From Alnus glutinosa (Eukaryota; Streptophyta; Magnoliopsida; Fagales; Betulaceae), in contig NC_084890.1 in assembly GCF_958979055.1 (NCBI RefSeq), positions 21,102,649 through 21,166,648 on the forward strand: a stretch of DNA of 64,000 bases, read 5' to 3'. The notes below the pieces were generated by a model, which did no database searches, had not been told where the DNA came from, and saw nothing but the letters and a program-made list of their open reading frames with translations. Position 1 is the stretch's first letter. Each line of letters begins with the position of its first letter. Both the position numbers and the translations under genes were made by a program. Shown piece by piece: positions 1 to 10,748 of this stretch.

Positions 1-1
1 T

Positions 2-1720
2 GTGTTTGTAGATGGCTCTTCCACACAGGGCAGAAGCGGAGTAGGAGTCCTCCTCAGGAATCCTGAAGGACAAGAGTTTGGTTTTGCTGTAAAACTGGAC
101 TTTGTTACAACAAACAATGAAGCTGAGTACGAAGCGGTGATAGCGGGTTTGGCATTATCCCGAGAAATGGGGGCAACTAATGTCAAAATCCGGAGTGACT
201 CTCAAGTGGTCGTAGGCCAAGTCCAAGGGCAATTTGAAGCACAAGAAGATAGAATGGCCAGGTATTTGGAAGAGGTACAGCGATTCCAATCCTATTTCGA
301 AAGGTTCATCATCACAAAGATACCTCGAGAGGAAAACATCCGAGCCGATGGGTTCTCAAAAATTGCATCGGGAACAGAAGAAGAGATTGAAGAATCAAGA
401 AGGCAAATTATTGTTCTGACCGAGCCTTCAATAGCCCCGAGGACCAAGGTTATGGAAGTAGATTCAGCACCAGATGAGCCAGAATGGGCAAGGGACATCA
501 TCCAGTTCCTCAGAAATGGGTTGCTGCCCGAAGATAAGGTCGCGGCTCAAAGGGTGAAGATACAAGCAACACGGTTCTGCCTTCTCGGGGAGACACTGTA
601 CAAAAGAGGATATTCCGAACCCCTGCTCAAATGTCTCTCCAAGGCCGAGTCGAATTATGTTCTCAGGGAAATTCATGAAGGTGTATGCGGAGACCACTCA
701 GGAGGAAGGATGCTAGCACAAAAAACCATCCGAGCAGGCTACTATTGGCCTACGATCAAGAGAGATTCAGCTCTTCTCGTCAGAACCTGTGACAAGTGCC
801 AGAGGTTCGCAAGAATCATGAAAGCAAGTCCCGAGAAGCTCATCCCCCTCACTTCTCCATGGCCATTTGCGAAATGGGGGGTGGATATAGTTGGTCCAAT
901 GCCTGTAAGGAAAGGTGGACGGAAGTTCTTGGTTGTAGCTGTAGATTATTTTACTAAATGGGCGGAAGCAGAAGCATTAGCAGCTATAACTACGGCGAAT
1001 GTTATAACCTTCCTCTGGAAGTCGGTGGTATGCCGGTTTGGGATTCCTCATGCTTTCGTCACGGATAATGGGAAGCAGTTTGACTGTGAACCATTTCGGA
1101 AGTGGTGTTCGGAGCTCCGTATCCGAAACCATTATGCTTCGGTGCTATACCCAAAGGCGAACGGTCAGGTAGAGGCAACGAACAAGACCCTGGTAAAGAC
1201 TCTGAAGAAAAAGCTTGATAAGAAGAAAGGAGCATGGGTAGAATATGTTCCAGAGGTGCTGTGGTCGTACCGAACCACCAGAAGAACTCCAACGGGCGAG
1301 ACACCATTCTCACTTACGTATGGAACCGAGGCGGTGATACCTGTGGAAGTAGGATCTCCAAGCTTCCGTGTGGCTCACTATAATCCAGGACTCAACGACG
1401 AAAATGTTAAGGTACACCTGGATCTTTTGCAGGAGAAAAGAGACGACGCTCATGTCACATGGGCGGCATATCAGAATCGAACGGCTCGGTACTTTAACAA
1501 ACAGGTGGTGCCCAGAAAGTTCCAGCTCAGAGATTGGGTACTCAGGAAGGTGAGCTTAATGACGAAAGATCTAGCGGAAGGCAAAATGGGACCCGGATGG
1601 GAAGGTCCCTATAAGGTAATAGGATGTCATCAGAAGAGAGCTTATCGCTTAATGACCGAGACAGGGAAGATACTCCCGAGATCATGGAACGCCGAGCATC
1701 TGAAAAAATATTTTATGTAA
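2..1720 (+). CDS. pol: Gypsy polyprotein C-terminal part: RNase H and integrase
   Basis: This is an open frame of 572 codons that continues past the left edge; the true polyprotein start is outside. Residues 1-125 are an archaeal-type RNase H (RVT_3 type) with acidic residues D4, E40, D66 and D116. Residues 220-270 form the integrase zinc-binding HHCC motif (H225, H232, C263, C266). The integrase core has D295, D355 and E391, which is the D,D35E spacing. The frame ends in a TAA with no internal stop or frameshift. In the family these parts degrade the RNA template and insert the cDNA. The intact frame suggests a fairly recent insertion, which is inference. Confidence 0.93.
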   Translation: MFVDGSSTQGRSGVGVLLRNPEGQEFGFAVKLDFVTTNNEAEYEAVIAGLALSREMGATNVKIRSDSQVVVGQVQGQFEAQEDRMARYLEEVQRFQSYFERFIITKIPREENIRADGFSKIASGTEEEIEESRRQIIVLTEPSIAPRTKVMEVDSAPDEPEWARDIIQFLRNGLLPEDKVAAQRVKIQATRFCLLGETLYKRGYSEPLLKCLSKAESNYVLREIHEGVCGDHSGGRMLAQKTIRAGYYWPTIKRDSALLVRTCDKCQRFARIMKASPEKLIPLTSPWPFAKWGVDIVGPMPVRKGGRKFLVVAVDYFTKWAEAEALAAITTANVITFLWKSVVCRFGIPHAFVTDNGKQFDCEPFRKWCSELRIRNHYASVLYPKANGQVEATNKTLVKTLKKKLDKKKGAWVEYVPEVLWSYRTTRRTPTGETPFSLTYGTEAVIPVEVGSPSFRVAHYNPGLNDENVKVHLDLLQEKRDDAHVTWAAYQNRTARYFNKQVVPRKFQLRDWVLRKVSLMTKDLAEGKMGPGWEGPYKVIGCHQKRAYRLMTETGKILPRSWNAEHLKKYFM

Positions 1721-1924
1721 TTTATTGCTTTTTCCAGCTTTTTTCAAACAATTTCATATTCAATAAAGAATTTCTACTTCCAGTATATATTGACAATTGC
1801 AGAAATACGAGAACCAATCTGAATTATACTCAGAAAAGAACTCACTCGCATCCTTTCCTTGAACAACCCGAGATGGTCATGGAAAGGTTGCAATAGAAAG
1901 AAATCCCTCGATTAGGGGTTAAAG

Positions 1925-2215
1925 GAAAAGCCTCTCGGTTAGTCCAACACCAAGAGCAGGAAAAGCCTCTCGGTTAGTCCAACACCGAGAGCAGGAAAAG
2001 TCTCTCGGTTAGTCCAACACCGAGAGCAGGAAAAGCCTCTCGGTTAGTCCAACACCGAGAGCAGGAAAAGTCTCTCGGTTAGTCCAACACCGAGAGCAGG
2101 AAAAGCCTCTCGGTTAGTCCAACACCGAGAGCAGGAAAGCCTCTCGGTTAGTCCAACACCGAGAGCAGGAAAAGCCTCTCGGTTAGTCCAAAGCCGAGAG
2201 CAAGAAAAGGAAAAG
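1925..2215. repeat. 35-bp minisatellite in retrotransposon 3' region
   Basis: About eight near-identical tandem copies of a 35-bp unit lie 200 bp after the pol stop. Each unit contains the inverted repeat CTCTCGGT...ACCGAGAG around a nine-base loop, so each copy could fold into a hairpin. One copy is one base shorter, and the first and last copies carry substitutions. Hypervariable tandem repeats in this untranslated part are known in Tat and Ogre elements and can seed satellites. Confidence 0.93.
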
Positions 2216-2429
2216 AACATTCAAGACAGTCTATTCCTCAGATGACTTGAAAATAATATCAAAGTAAAAGGCTCCTCCAAATGCTATGATCAGAAAAGAG
2301 AGACTTAAAAGGTAAAAGTTTCATTCAAAAGATTTCATTTCATATGTGAAGTTCTGTACAGGTTAAGAAAAAGGAAAAGTTCAAGACAAAGCACAGCTTT
2401 TAGCTTGCAGGATCGTCAAGAGGATCTTC

Positions 2430-5291
2430 TCAGGGATTTGGCGCGTCATCACCCCAACTCGGAACATCCGGCATAAAGTCCTTACCAAACTCTTCCATCT
2501 CTAAGATGGCTTCTTCAGGAAAACCAACAAGCATCGGACTAACCGTCGCGGGGTCGAATTTGTATTGGGGATTCATTACCAGGGTTCGAAAGTTTTCAAA
2601 GCCCCAATTACACCCCCAACCCCAACTCTGGTCCCGAAGGTATGGTATATAGCTCAGTTGCTTCAGATAACGCTTGAGCTTCGCCCGATCCGCGCCATAT
2701 CTAGCCTTGAGCCTAAGTAAGAGGCTCTCTGAATGGTCCTGCGCCTTAAGAGCTTTATCTCTCTCGGCCTGAAGACGCTCAACTTCAGCTTTCAGTTTAT
2801 CCTTTTCAGTTTCGGCGTTCAGAGCGTTTTTGTACACTTCGGAGCATTCATTCTGTACGGCCGATAAGCGAGTGGACAACTGGTCTGCACGATCCAGCTC
2901 AGTAGAAAGACTTGCAACAGAGCGTGTGTACCGCTTATTGGCCTCCTGCACTTCCTTCTTCAAAAGAACATTGGCAGAACGCATCTCGGATATAGTCGAG
3001 TCCCGAGATGCGAGTTCCTCGTCCCTAGATCGAAGGAGGGCCTTCAGTGCCGCAACTTCGCTTTCCAGGCCCGAGATGCGAGCTTGTACTTCGGGGGCAG
3101 GAGTCGAAGGAGACGCCGGACGATTTTCGTACTTCTGCCAGAGGGCGGTCATCTTCACAAGAAGCTATAAGAAGAAAAGTAAGAAAAACCAGAATCAAGA
3201 ACCGAAAAGTAGATAGAGGATAGAATGAAAAGGCCTGGTTTCAGAAATTTACCTGATAATGAGAGATAAGAATGCCTTGAGCAATCTTCTCAGGAGAAGA
3301 CACTCCTGCATTTCCCAGATACCCCTCAGGAATTAAGTTCTTTATAGCCTCCATTGGGTGACCCAGAAGGCCTTTACCCAAAACCTCAAAACCAGCTGAG
3401 ACCCTGGAAGAGGAGCTAGGACCCACAGGAGGTACAACCCCTGTACTTAGAGCCGCTTCGGAACCGTCAGATCTTAACCTAGAAGGGCTGGCCTCAACAC
3501 GAGACCCGTTCCTAGTAGAAGACTCGGGAAGCACACCCGCTTCGGGAATGATGTTCTTGGAGTCAATCCGAGACTCTTCAGGCACTCCAAGAGGAGGAGT
3601 TACTTCGGGTCGACTTGCACCTTGTACTTCAGAAGCGGAGCCCAGCATATCCTGATCAACCGCTTCCCGAGGAGTTCTGGGCTCTTCGATATTTTCAAAC
3701 TCAGATGCTCCAGTATGAGTTCCGAGTCGCACAGATGCAGAGCATGGAGCTTGGGGGGTGGCATGCCCCGTCTCACGGTCTTCCTCAGGAGGTGGTGGAG
3801 CTTCTGGATGATCAGAGGAAGGAGTTCGGGGAGTACTTTCGGCGTCAAGCTCCTCAACAAGAGGTTCGTCTCGGGGGGTATCAGCTTCTTCATCCCCTCC
3901 TTCAAAAGATTCACCACCCGAAGCAGTAGGTTCTTGATGGACCTCCTCGGCATCAGAAGGTCTTATAACCGCTTTGCCCCACATACGCTCGGCCTCCAAG
4001 ATCTTCTCAGCAATTCGGTCTTGGGCTGTGAACTTCCGCTTTCAGGCCGGATGTTTTACCCTACGCGTGGCTCGGACCTCAGGAACAGTTTCATCTCCTT
4101 CTCTAGATCTCTCTGGTTCCGGGGTAGCCACTGTTGAAGTTCCGAGAGGAGGTTCCTCAAAGGAAGTTTCTGCACCCCGATCACCCTGATACGATGCCTC
4201 GGAACCAGATTCATCCCTTAGAACAAAGGAGGGAGCAGCACTAGCCTCCGGAGTAGGAGAAACCTCCGGAATGAAGCCTCTAAAACTTGCAGACCCTTCC
4301 TCAACGTTCGTTCCAGATGACGGAACCGAAGGGGGAGTTCTCCTTGCACCCAAAGCAGCTAGAGGGATGTTCTGTCTCTTCCGCAAAGGAGCGTCTTCGG
4401 GAACTTCTTCAGAACTGTTAAATGGCCTCTTCTTAGTAACAGGCCTCGGAGATGGAGGGGCGTCACTCTTCTTCTTAATAGCCCCTCTCTTGGAGATGAG
4501 CTGTTTGTCTCTCGGGATGTCGTATCCGAGAAACCGTCTTAAGTTCTCCTCGGTAACAAGACTGTCAAAATCCACTTCCTCAAATTTGTTAGCCTTGACT
4601 CTAGCTGCGGACCATCCACTTATCTCCTTGACATCCTCCAGCTCGGATATACTAAGTGAAGGGGGATCGCTTCGGTCAGGTCGCAGCAGCTGCCAGGTCC
4701 GAGGCATCCTACGGTTTTCAGGCAGAAGAGTACCGTCAGGGCATTTCCAATCCCCAGAAACTCTGAAGAACTGCATCTCCCAGAATTTGTTGTTTGTTAA
4801 CCCACTCTTAAGCTTGATGAAGACAGGTGGGTGACGAACACAGAGTTCAACCATCCCCTCTGAAGTTTGCCTCGGCCTGTAGATGTTGAAAAATTGCGGG
4901 ATCTTCATCTCCTTTTTCAGCACAAGCCTCCAAAGGATGTAAGAAGCAAACAGATACCGCCAGGCATTGGGCATAATCTGACTGGGTGCAACCATCAGAA
5001 AAGGACGAAGTCCCGAGCAATCTCCGGAAACGGTAACCGGAGCCCAGCAAGAAACATCCTCTCATATAAGGTGATGTCGCCGCCATTAATGAGCCGAGAT
5101 CCAGGTGCTTGATAGAACATCTTCACCGTTGGAGGGATTTCGTAGTTCAAACGAAGAACACCCTCGTGCTTCGCAAAAATGGCGGTATCCACCCTACTCT
5201 CCAGGGGAGAGAGATCCACGAAGCCGTCGGACCTTTTCGTCCGAGCCTGAGACGTAGTAGGAGCAGCCGAGACAGCTTTCTTAGGAGCCAT
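2430..5291 (-). pseudogene. Antisense gene of Tat element (gypsy-type 'Transposase_28'-like), two exons, disrupted
   Basis: The gene runs leftward on the minus strand from ATG 5291 to a stop at 2430. Exon 1 begins with about 100 residues and continues into a segment resembling the plant 'putative gypsy type transposon' domain (PF04195-like, from memory), with motifs such as NAWRYLFASYILWRL. A long acidic, Pro/Ser/Glu-rich linker follows. Exon 2 encodes a strong coiled coil (heptads of Leu, Glu and Lys, about 160 residues) and a short C-terminal part. Two breaks are visible. Near 4995 the first frame ends in TGA overlapping an ATG in another frame (TGATG), which looks like a one-base shift. 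At 4042-4044 a single in-frame TGA interrupts an otherwise open frame. A phase-0 intron (3165-3252) joins the exons. Antisense extra genes are known in Tat elements; their role is unknown. Confidence 0.8.
3165..3252 (-). other. Intron in the antisense retrotransposon gene
   Basis: On the minus strand the donor reads CAG|GTAAAT (exon ends at 3253). The acceptor is preceded by a pyrimidine-rich tract ending CTTCTTATAG (exon 2 begins at 3164). The 88-nt intron is phase 0: the last exon-1 codon is CAG (Gln) and exon 2 continues in frame with Leu-Leu-Val-Lys-Met. Without splicing the frame stops a few codons into the intron. Confidence 0.75.
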
Positions 5292-5423
5292 GGAAGAAAG
5301 AAGAAAGAAAGAAACAGAGGATACAGAGAAAGAAAAAGTTTAACAATGGAGGATCGAGAGAGAGAATAGGTAAAGGACGAGGAATGAACAGTGAAAGTAT
5401 TCAAAACTTTAAAAACCCCCGCC

Positions 5424-5433
5424 CCACGTGTCC
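5424..5433 (-). promoter_or_regulatory. G-box-like site upstream of the antisense gene
   Basis: CCACGTGTCC lies about 135 bp upstream of the antisense ATG at 5291, close to an AT-rich TTTTTAAAG stretch. A promoter here would have to drive the minus-strand gene from inside the element. Position and motif are suggestive only. Confidence 0.3.
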
Positions 5434-5811
5434 AAAATATCAAAAGGCGCCATCATTTCCAAGATCTCCGAATTTCAAAAGGCGCACGTTCCATATTCCC
5501 GAATTAAATGCGTTACCTCGACAGTGCCGTTTCATGATGACAAAGGGCGGCGGTACAGAGCTGACGTCGTCATTGGAAAAAGAAGCGGTAAGATTTAAAT
5601 GTTTGAACTGTTGAAAAGACGCGCCCTTCACAGTAACAGGTACAGGTTGGCAGATAAAAAGTAATTCTCCTATTTCCAGTTTTTTCTGAAATAAGAGAAT
5701 TAGGGGTGTAACTGTTAGGGATAAAATTAACCCTAGAGACACGTGGATTCAGAAACATCTCACAGTTATGCCTCGGACATTCATTCCGACCAGCAAAGAA
5801 AAGATTGTCTA

Positions 5812-5882
5812 GGTATAAATACATCTCGGAGGTATAACGACGTCTCGGTATAAATACATCTCGGAGGTATAACGACGTCTCG
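5812..5882. repeat. Two 35-bp direct repeats in LTR U3
   Basis: The 35-bp unit starting GGTATAAATACATCTCGG at 5812 is repeated immediately at 5847. Each copy carries a TATAAATA string, so the duplication doubles a possible promoter-like motif in U3. Confidence 0.85.
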
Positions 5883-6396
5883 ATCTTAACATTCCAGGTT
5901 ACGGTATATAAAACATCCCGAGATCTCCTAGTCTGAATGGAGCGAATATATCTCGGGTATTTGGGTCTCGGAGTAATAGCGCCTCGGAGGTGACATCAAA
6001 TCGGTATAGTAACGTCTCGGAATAATGTCTCGGCCTTTCACAACCCTGTTATGGTGCGGCGATATCCCGAGATCTCCAAGGCGGAGCGAACATATCTCGG
6101 ATATCATCACCTCGGAGTTTGGTTGAAAGTTTGCCGCAGATGTCTCAGAATACGATAAGGATAGAATTCCATAAGATCAGGGAAAAAACCGCAATTCCAT
6201 GATTAATGGGATAAGGTAGTTATTTATCTGAAATCAAATTTAAAGAGATACAAGCGCAATCAAACTGCGGATTCTACAATCTCATTCAAATTCTCTGAAG
6301 ATAAGATTCAACTAAGCTAGGATTCAAACTCCTAATCCGACTAGGCGCCAAGAATTCTAGTAAGGTAGCAAGTCTGGTAAGACCACAAGCTCGGCC

Positions 6397-6404
6397 TATA
6401 AATA
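6397..6404 (+). promoter_or_regulatory. LTR TATA box
   Basis: TATAAATA lies in GC-richer flanks about 220 bp before the LTR end. This is a usual place for the U3/R promoter of a plant gypsy LTR. Transcription would start about 30 bp downstream. Confidence 0.6.
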
Positions 6405-6620
6405 AAGACTACTGCACCAGGTATGAGATCACGCATTCTCTGAGTTCTTGAGATTGAGATATTCTTCAGAAAATTGATTTGAACTGACTTAGGCATCGGA
6501 GTGGGCGTAGTTGGCACCCCCGACGAGTTGTTTGTTATTTTTGCAGGATTGGAGTGGTTGATCAGGATCCAGTAGCGAATCACCAGGCGACACGTCACCA
6601 TACCGAAAACTGTACCAACA

Positions 6621-7232
6621 GTACGAAAACGTGATTTGCCATCTCTGATCTTCGTTTCTTCCTATTAATTTTGAACTACTAAAACGAACGCCAGAAAGCT
6701 CAAAGAGGGTACCAAATTGTACTACTAAAATCCTTGAATGAAGTCTCTATATATATGGACAAGATATATATAACTTGGTAAGCATGGATAAGAAGAGTCC
6801 GATCAGTGCAAGACAATTAACCTGCCGTCCAAATACCAAAATCCAGTGAAAGAGTCTAGCATTTTGATCAAGTTCAGCCAAATGTCGCTAAAAGCATGCA
6901 TGTATGTGACTTTTCTCTAAGTATCAAAAGAACCAGCAGATGCTTAAATTCTATTGCAATTTATAATATAAACTTAATTAATCGATCTACACAATAGCTT
7001 AAAGACATGTACTAATTAGCTCTGCATCGGTCTAACAATAGCATATAATTATCCAATTTAGTTTTGGATGCAGGCCTGGTTTGGCTTTGAAATGGTCAGA
7101 TTATGTGTCCCGTTGCAAATGTACGTTGGTCACTAGATCTGGACTCGGTCACCATGTGCGCATATAGCCATATATGCACAAGAGTCGGTACGTACGTAGC
7201 TAATCATTAATCTACGAGAACCATCATGATAA
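6621..7232. other. Intergenic DNA, no gene seen
   Basis: AT-rich sequence between the gypsy LTR and the next foldback element. No open frame of note, RNA gene or repeat was recognised. Confidence 0.6.
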
Positions 7233-7241
7233 TATATAAAT

Positions 7242-7971
7242 GGAAAAAGTATACTTAACCACTTCACGAGATTTGATTCTTGTACAATACCATCACAATA
7301 ACTGCACAATAACCTTTCACATGAGGGTGAGCTCTAGTGTATGAAACCCACTATCATGTGAGGGGTTATTGTGCAGTTGTTGTATTGGTATTGTAAATCT
7401 AACATTTTCTCCACTTCACACTATCACATTATTGTTAATGTTCCCTCCAAATCATTAATTGTGCCAATATCTTCTTCAAAACTATCAAAAAATGTTATTA
7501 TCTCTCTAATGACAAAAATACTCTTCATAAAATTATTAAAATAAAATAAAAATAATTTTTTTTTTTTTAAAAAAAAATATAAAATAACAAAAATTTATAC
7601 CAAAATAATTTTAAAAAAAAAATCTATTTTCATTTTTTTTAATTTAATAAAAATCTAGTTTTTCTTTTTTTAAAAAATATTTTTATAATTTTCAGTTATT
7701 TTTTTTTTAAAATATCGTTCTTTTTTCGTTTTTTATTTAATTTTTTTTTTAAAATTTTTTTGGTTTTTAGGTTTTTTTTTTTGAATTTATAAGGACATTT
7801 TTGTTTTATTCAAAAAAAAATTTAGGGACATTTTTATCTTTTTGTTAGTGGGGAACATTGACATTTTTTTAGTAGTTTGAAAGAGAACATCGACACAATT
7901 GGTAGTTTGGGAGATAAATTGACAATTGAGTGGTAGTTTGAGAAATATATATATATATATATACTTTTTCC
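7242..7971. mobile_element. MULE-type foldback element with 9-bp target duplication
   Basis: The 730-bp element has inverted ends (GGAAAAAGTATAC on the left, ATACTTTTTCC on the right) and is flanked by TATATAAAT at 7233-7241 and 7972-7980. A perfect 9-bp target duplication is the usual footprint of Mutator-like elements. The inner ends carry the 'aaactacca' type text shared with the element at 25136-26070. The middle is A/T homopolymer runs with no coding capacity, so it is non-autonomous. Confidence 0.82.
7283..7395. repeat. Small inverted repeat nested in the foldback element
   Basis: Arms of about 42 bp (starting TACAATACCATCACAATA, ending TGGTATTGTA) flank a short loop and pair with only a few mismatches. 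It sits in the left arm of the 7242-7971 element and probably inserted there later. Confidence 0.7.
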
Positions 7972-7980
7972 TATATAAAT

Positions 7981-8340
7981 ATTTAATAACAAGGTTTTTA
8001 TTTTCTAACACAGATATAATCTGGCTCCCACTTCAACGGACAGATCATTACTATTTAATTTACCACCGTCGTTAACTAGGACCAAGACTAGCTTACCATT
8101 TTTAACCTAGAATTCAATTAAATGATCTGTGCTGTTTTACCGTGGTCGATCCCCTTGTACCAAAGAAAACTTTGATTTAAAAATACAGCAAGTGTGTGTG
8201 GGAAGCTTGAATTATTTGCACGCAAATCATGTAATTGTAAGGCAGCCGATGGTTAGAGCTCTACTCTGACTCATCCTCTAAAGCTGTTCAAACCGACGAG
8301 CCCCCCTCCGGACTCTGATCGTCGTTAATATTGTGGTGGG

Positions 8341-8372
<32 letters not shown>

Positions 8373-8374
8373 CG
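7981..8374. other. Intergenic DNA with a long T run
   Basis: No gene is visible. A run of about 30 T begins near 8343 at the left border of the CACTA-like element. The CACTA terminus expected here is not visible. Confidence 0.5.
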
Positions 8375-8540
8375 GCGTTAAAATTATTAGCGACAAGATT
8401 TAGCTTATTAGCGACTACTATGTCATTACTAATATATAATAGATGTTATTAGTGACCATACTATTCGTCGCTGATACTTGACTATTAATGACGACTATTC
8501 ATGTCGTCGCTAAAATCATCCATAAATAAGATCTTTGTCG
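8375..8540. repeat. CACTA left subterminal repeats
   Basis: Repeated GCGAC and GTCGTCGC motifs in both orientations (for example near 8388, 8412, 8468 and 8505) match those before the right terminus. Such arrays are transposase-binding sites in CACTA elements. Confidence 0.65.
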
Positions 8541-9189
8541 TAGTTAACATCTCATGTATTTAACTTACATTTATTTTCTTTTATTAAAAAAAAAATGTTC
8601 GCCGCGGGAGTCTTTGCCACACTCACCAAAATTTCCCACCAATATACCAAATTTTTTCCTTTGTTTAGTCATTAGTCTAATCAATGCTAGTGCATTAGTG
8701 AAAAGATCATGATATGATCAAATAATTGATCGAACTGTTTGAATTTTGTATTATCCTTATGCATTAGTCCAATAAATTGTGGTAAGATCGAATGATTGAT
8801 TTTTAGTCGAATCGATCTTAGTGCATTAGTTCGATCGATTGTAATTTGATCTAATGATCGATCGAACTCTATGGATTTTGAATTATTTTATTCTTGTGCA
8901 TTAGTCCGATTGATCGTGTTATGATCAAATGATTATTCAAAATTGATATGATTAAAAGTTTGATTGAACATCTTGTCAATTTCATCTCTAAACGACAAAA
9001 AATGTCAATGTCACATTCTCAATGACAACAATATGCTTCCTAAAATTAATAAAATTCTTAAAATTATATAAAAAAAATAAAATATAAAAATAAACAAGCA
9101 TCCCAATTTTTTTTTTCAAAATTTGGTTTTCAAATGATGTGTCACAATCTCATGTGATCTATTATTTTGAAAAATATGTCATCATCTCG

Positions 9190-9600
9190 TAATATGATGA
9201 CACATAATTTAGAAACCACTTTGGAGGTTAAAAATTTGAGAAGTAGAGTATTTCCCTTTTTCTTGAAACCCTATCTCTCGTCCTCTCATCTCTCTCTCTC
9301 TGCCATCCGGTGCTTCTTTTCTTCATTACGGGTTGATTGCAAGGGGTATTTGTATTTCTATATAAGTCTGTTGGGTTTTGTATTTCTCTATTTCTTTTTC
9401 ACTCTGCTGCACAATTGAAAGGGGGTGATTTCCAACGTTGATTTGGGGCTTTTTTGTTTTTGTCTCTTTTTTGGCTTGATTGTTTCAGACGAGAACGAAA
9501 AGGAAACCTAATGGACTGGGCAATGCTTGGAAGCCCAAGATGAGCCCCAAAATCCAATCCTAATTCTACTTTTCTCTCTCGCTATAAGGTACGGTTCATC
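9190..9600 (+). other. Exon-like segment of unknown origin
   Basis: A CT-rich leader-like stretch (9240-9320) is followed by a possible intron acceptor (TTGTTTCAG at 9481-9489). Next come about 100 bp of higher GC and a possible donor (AAG|GTACGG near 9588). This looks like a piece of a host gene's 5' part inside the CACTA element. No product is recognised, and the short frame at 9167-9418 is not convincing. Confidence 0.25.
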
Positions 9601-9959
9601 TCTTTATCTCTTCCCTATTTTGTTTGATTCTTTTTGCTACGGTTAATATGTGAAGAAAGGTTGGGGTATATGCACACCAATTGGCTGTCTTTAGGACTGG
9701 ATTTTGAAAGGAACTATGGGTGATTTACAATTTTAGAGAATTGTGATTTAAAAAAATGATTTTTAAAGAAGAAGTTAAGCGTTTGGCAAAATTATAGTTT
9801 GATATTTAAAATCGCGGATTAGCCTATAAAATTTTGTATTTTAAAAAAAAATACATAATTACCTGCCATTTGAAAAAGTAATTTTTTGCGTTTTCGAATA
9901 ACAATTTTTAAAAAATACAATTTTCAAATAGTTTTTTCTTTTTTTTTAATCGTACTTTT

Positions 9960-10420
9960 GGCTATCAACAGCAGCCCCTCAACCCAGGATTCACTCTCAA
10001 ACAAATCCATGATTTATGGGATGCGCTTCCCTTTACGTCGGTATATATTGTTTAGTCTTGTAACTAAAGAAAGTGATGAAAACTTGACAAAATGTAATCC
10101 TCTAGTTTAGCTTCGTGTTCTCTTCTTCTTCCTCTACAAACTTCATCTTCCTTTTCTTTATTTTACATGCTATCAGAGCTTTCAAAATCGACCAACGCCA
10201 TTTGCGATTTTGAGTCGAACATCTTAGCTGCAATCCTTTCTCTGTTTTATTTTTATTTTTTCTTTTTCCGCACAGTTTCATCACATCCACATCAGTTCAG
10301 AAAAACAGCCAAACCAAGCACCTCTAACATGACAAAATCTTCTCCGACATCCTCTTTGCCTCACCAACAAAATCCACTCCTGAAGGTCACAAGGGATATT
10401 TCCAGGGAAGTCTTTTGAAG
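9960..10420 (+). mobile_element. Truncated copia-like element: LTR end, primer site, gag start
   Basis: At 10168-10179 TGCTATCAGAGC matches the initiator-Met primer binding site TGGTATCAGAGC in 11 of 12 bases. It directly follows a possible LTR end (TTTTACA). Downstream, codons from about 10330 read like a copia gag N-terminus rich in Thr, Ser, Pro and Gln. Everything after about 10420 is missing. The left limit is a guess. Confidence 0.45.
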
Positions 10421-10654
10421 ATGGAGGAGAACGAAGGTTGGATGGCTGAGGTTCTTGATATCTGTGGGAGTTGATTGGCTTTTGGCATGTCACTGCTTGA
10501 CCTTTCGCAGATTTGCACCACCTGCCCACTTGTCCCACGTGATGGTGCCTTGGGAAAATAGGTGGTATTTGAGACGTATAAAGTGAGCAGTGGTTTAGTT
10601 TTGAAAAAAAAGGGGGGGCTGTGTAGAATTTCTTGGTGGGGTACGGCTGGTTTG

Positions 10655-10748
10655 TAACCTCCCTCCATATCCTTCTACCAAAACCATAAGCAAAAAACAT
10701 GTGATCCTTCCCCTCTATACAGCTCCTGCAGTATAGGCACAAGACCAC
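10655..10748 (-). pseudogene. LINE fragment, zf-RVT-like C-terminal domain
   Basis: On the minus strand this stretch reads like the zinc-binding domain that follows reverse transcriptase in plant LINEs: a C-x-x-C-like start, then DHMFF, then an RRIW motif. Only about 30 residues are recognisable, and the expected following Cys is a Tyr. It is a short relic with no flanking reverse transcriptase. Confidence 0.4.

Larger units (their letters stand above)
1..6620 (+). mobile_element. Ty3/gypsy LTR retrotransposon, Tat lineage, 3' part
   Basis: The window opens inside the pol gene of an LTR retrotransposon, so the 5' LTR, primer binding site, gag, protease and reverse transcriptase lie off the left edge. 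The visible order is RNase H and integrase (+), a minisatellite, an antisense gene (-), then the 3' LTR ending at 6620. An archaeal-type RNase H next to integrase, plus an extra antisense gene before the 3' LTR, is the known layout of the Tat lineage (Tat/Retand/Ogre relatives). The target duplication cannot be checked because the left end is missing; the five bases after the LTR are GTACG. Confidence 0.9.
5713..6620 (+). repeat. 3' LTR of the Tat element
   Basis: The LTR begins TGTTAGGG, right after a purine-rich stretch ending GGGGTGTAAC (candidate polypurine tract). It ends TGTACCAACA, giving TG...CA termini and about 908 bp. It contains a TATA box, many CTCGG-type motifs and a 35-bp duplication. 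Only one LTR is in view, so its ends were inferred from the termini and the tract, not by comparison with a partner. Confidence 0.82.
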
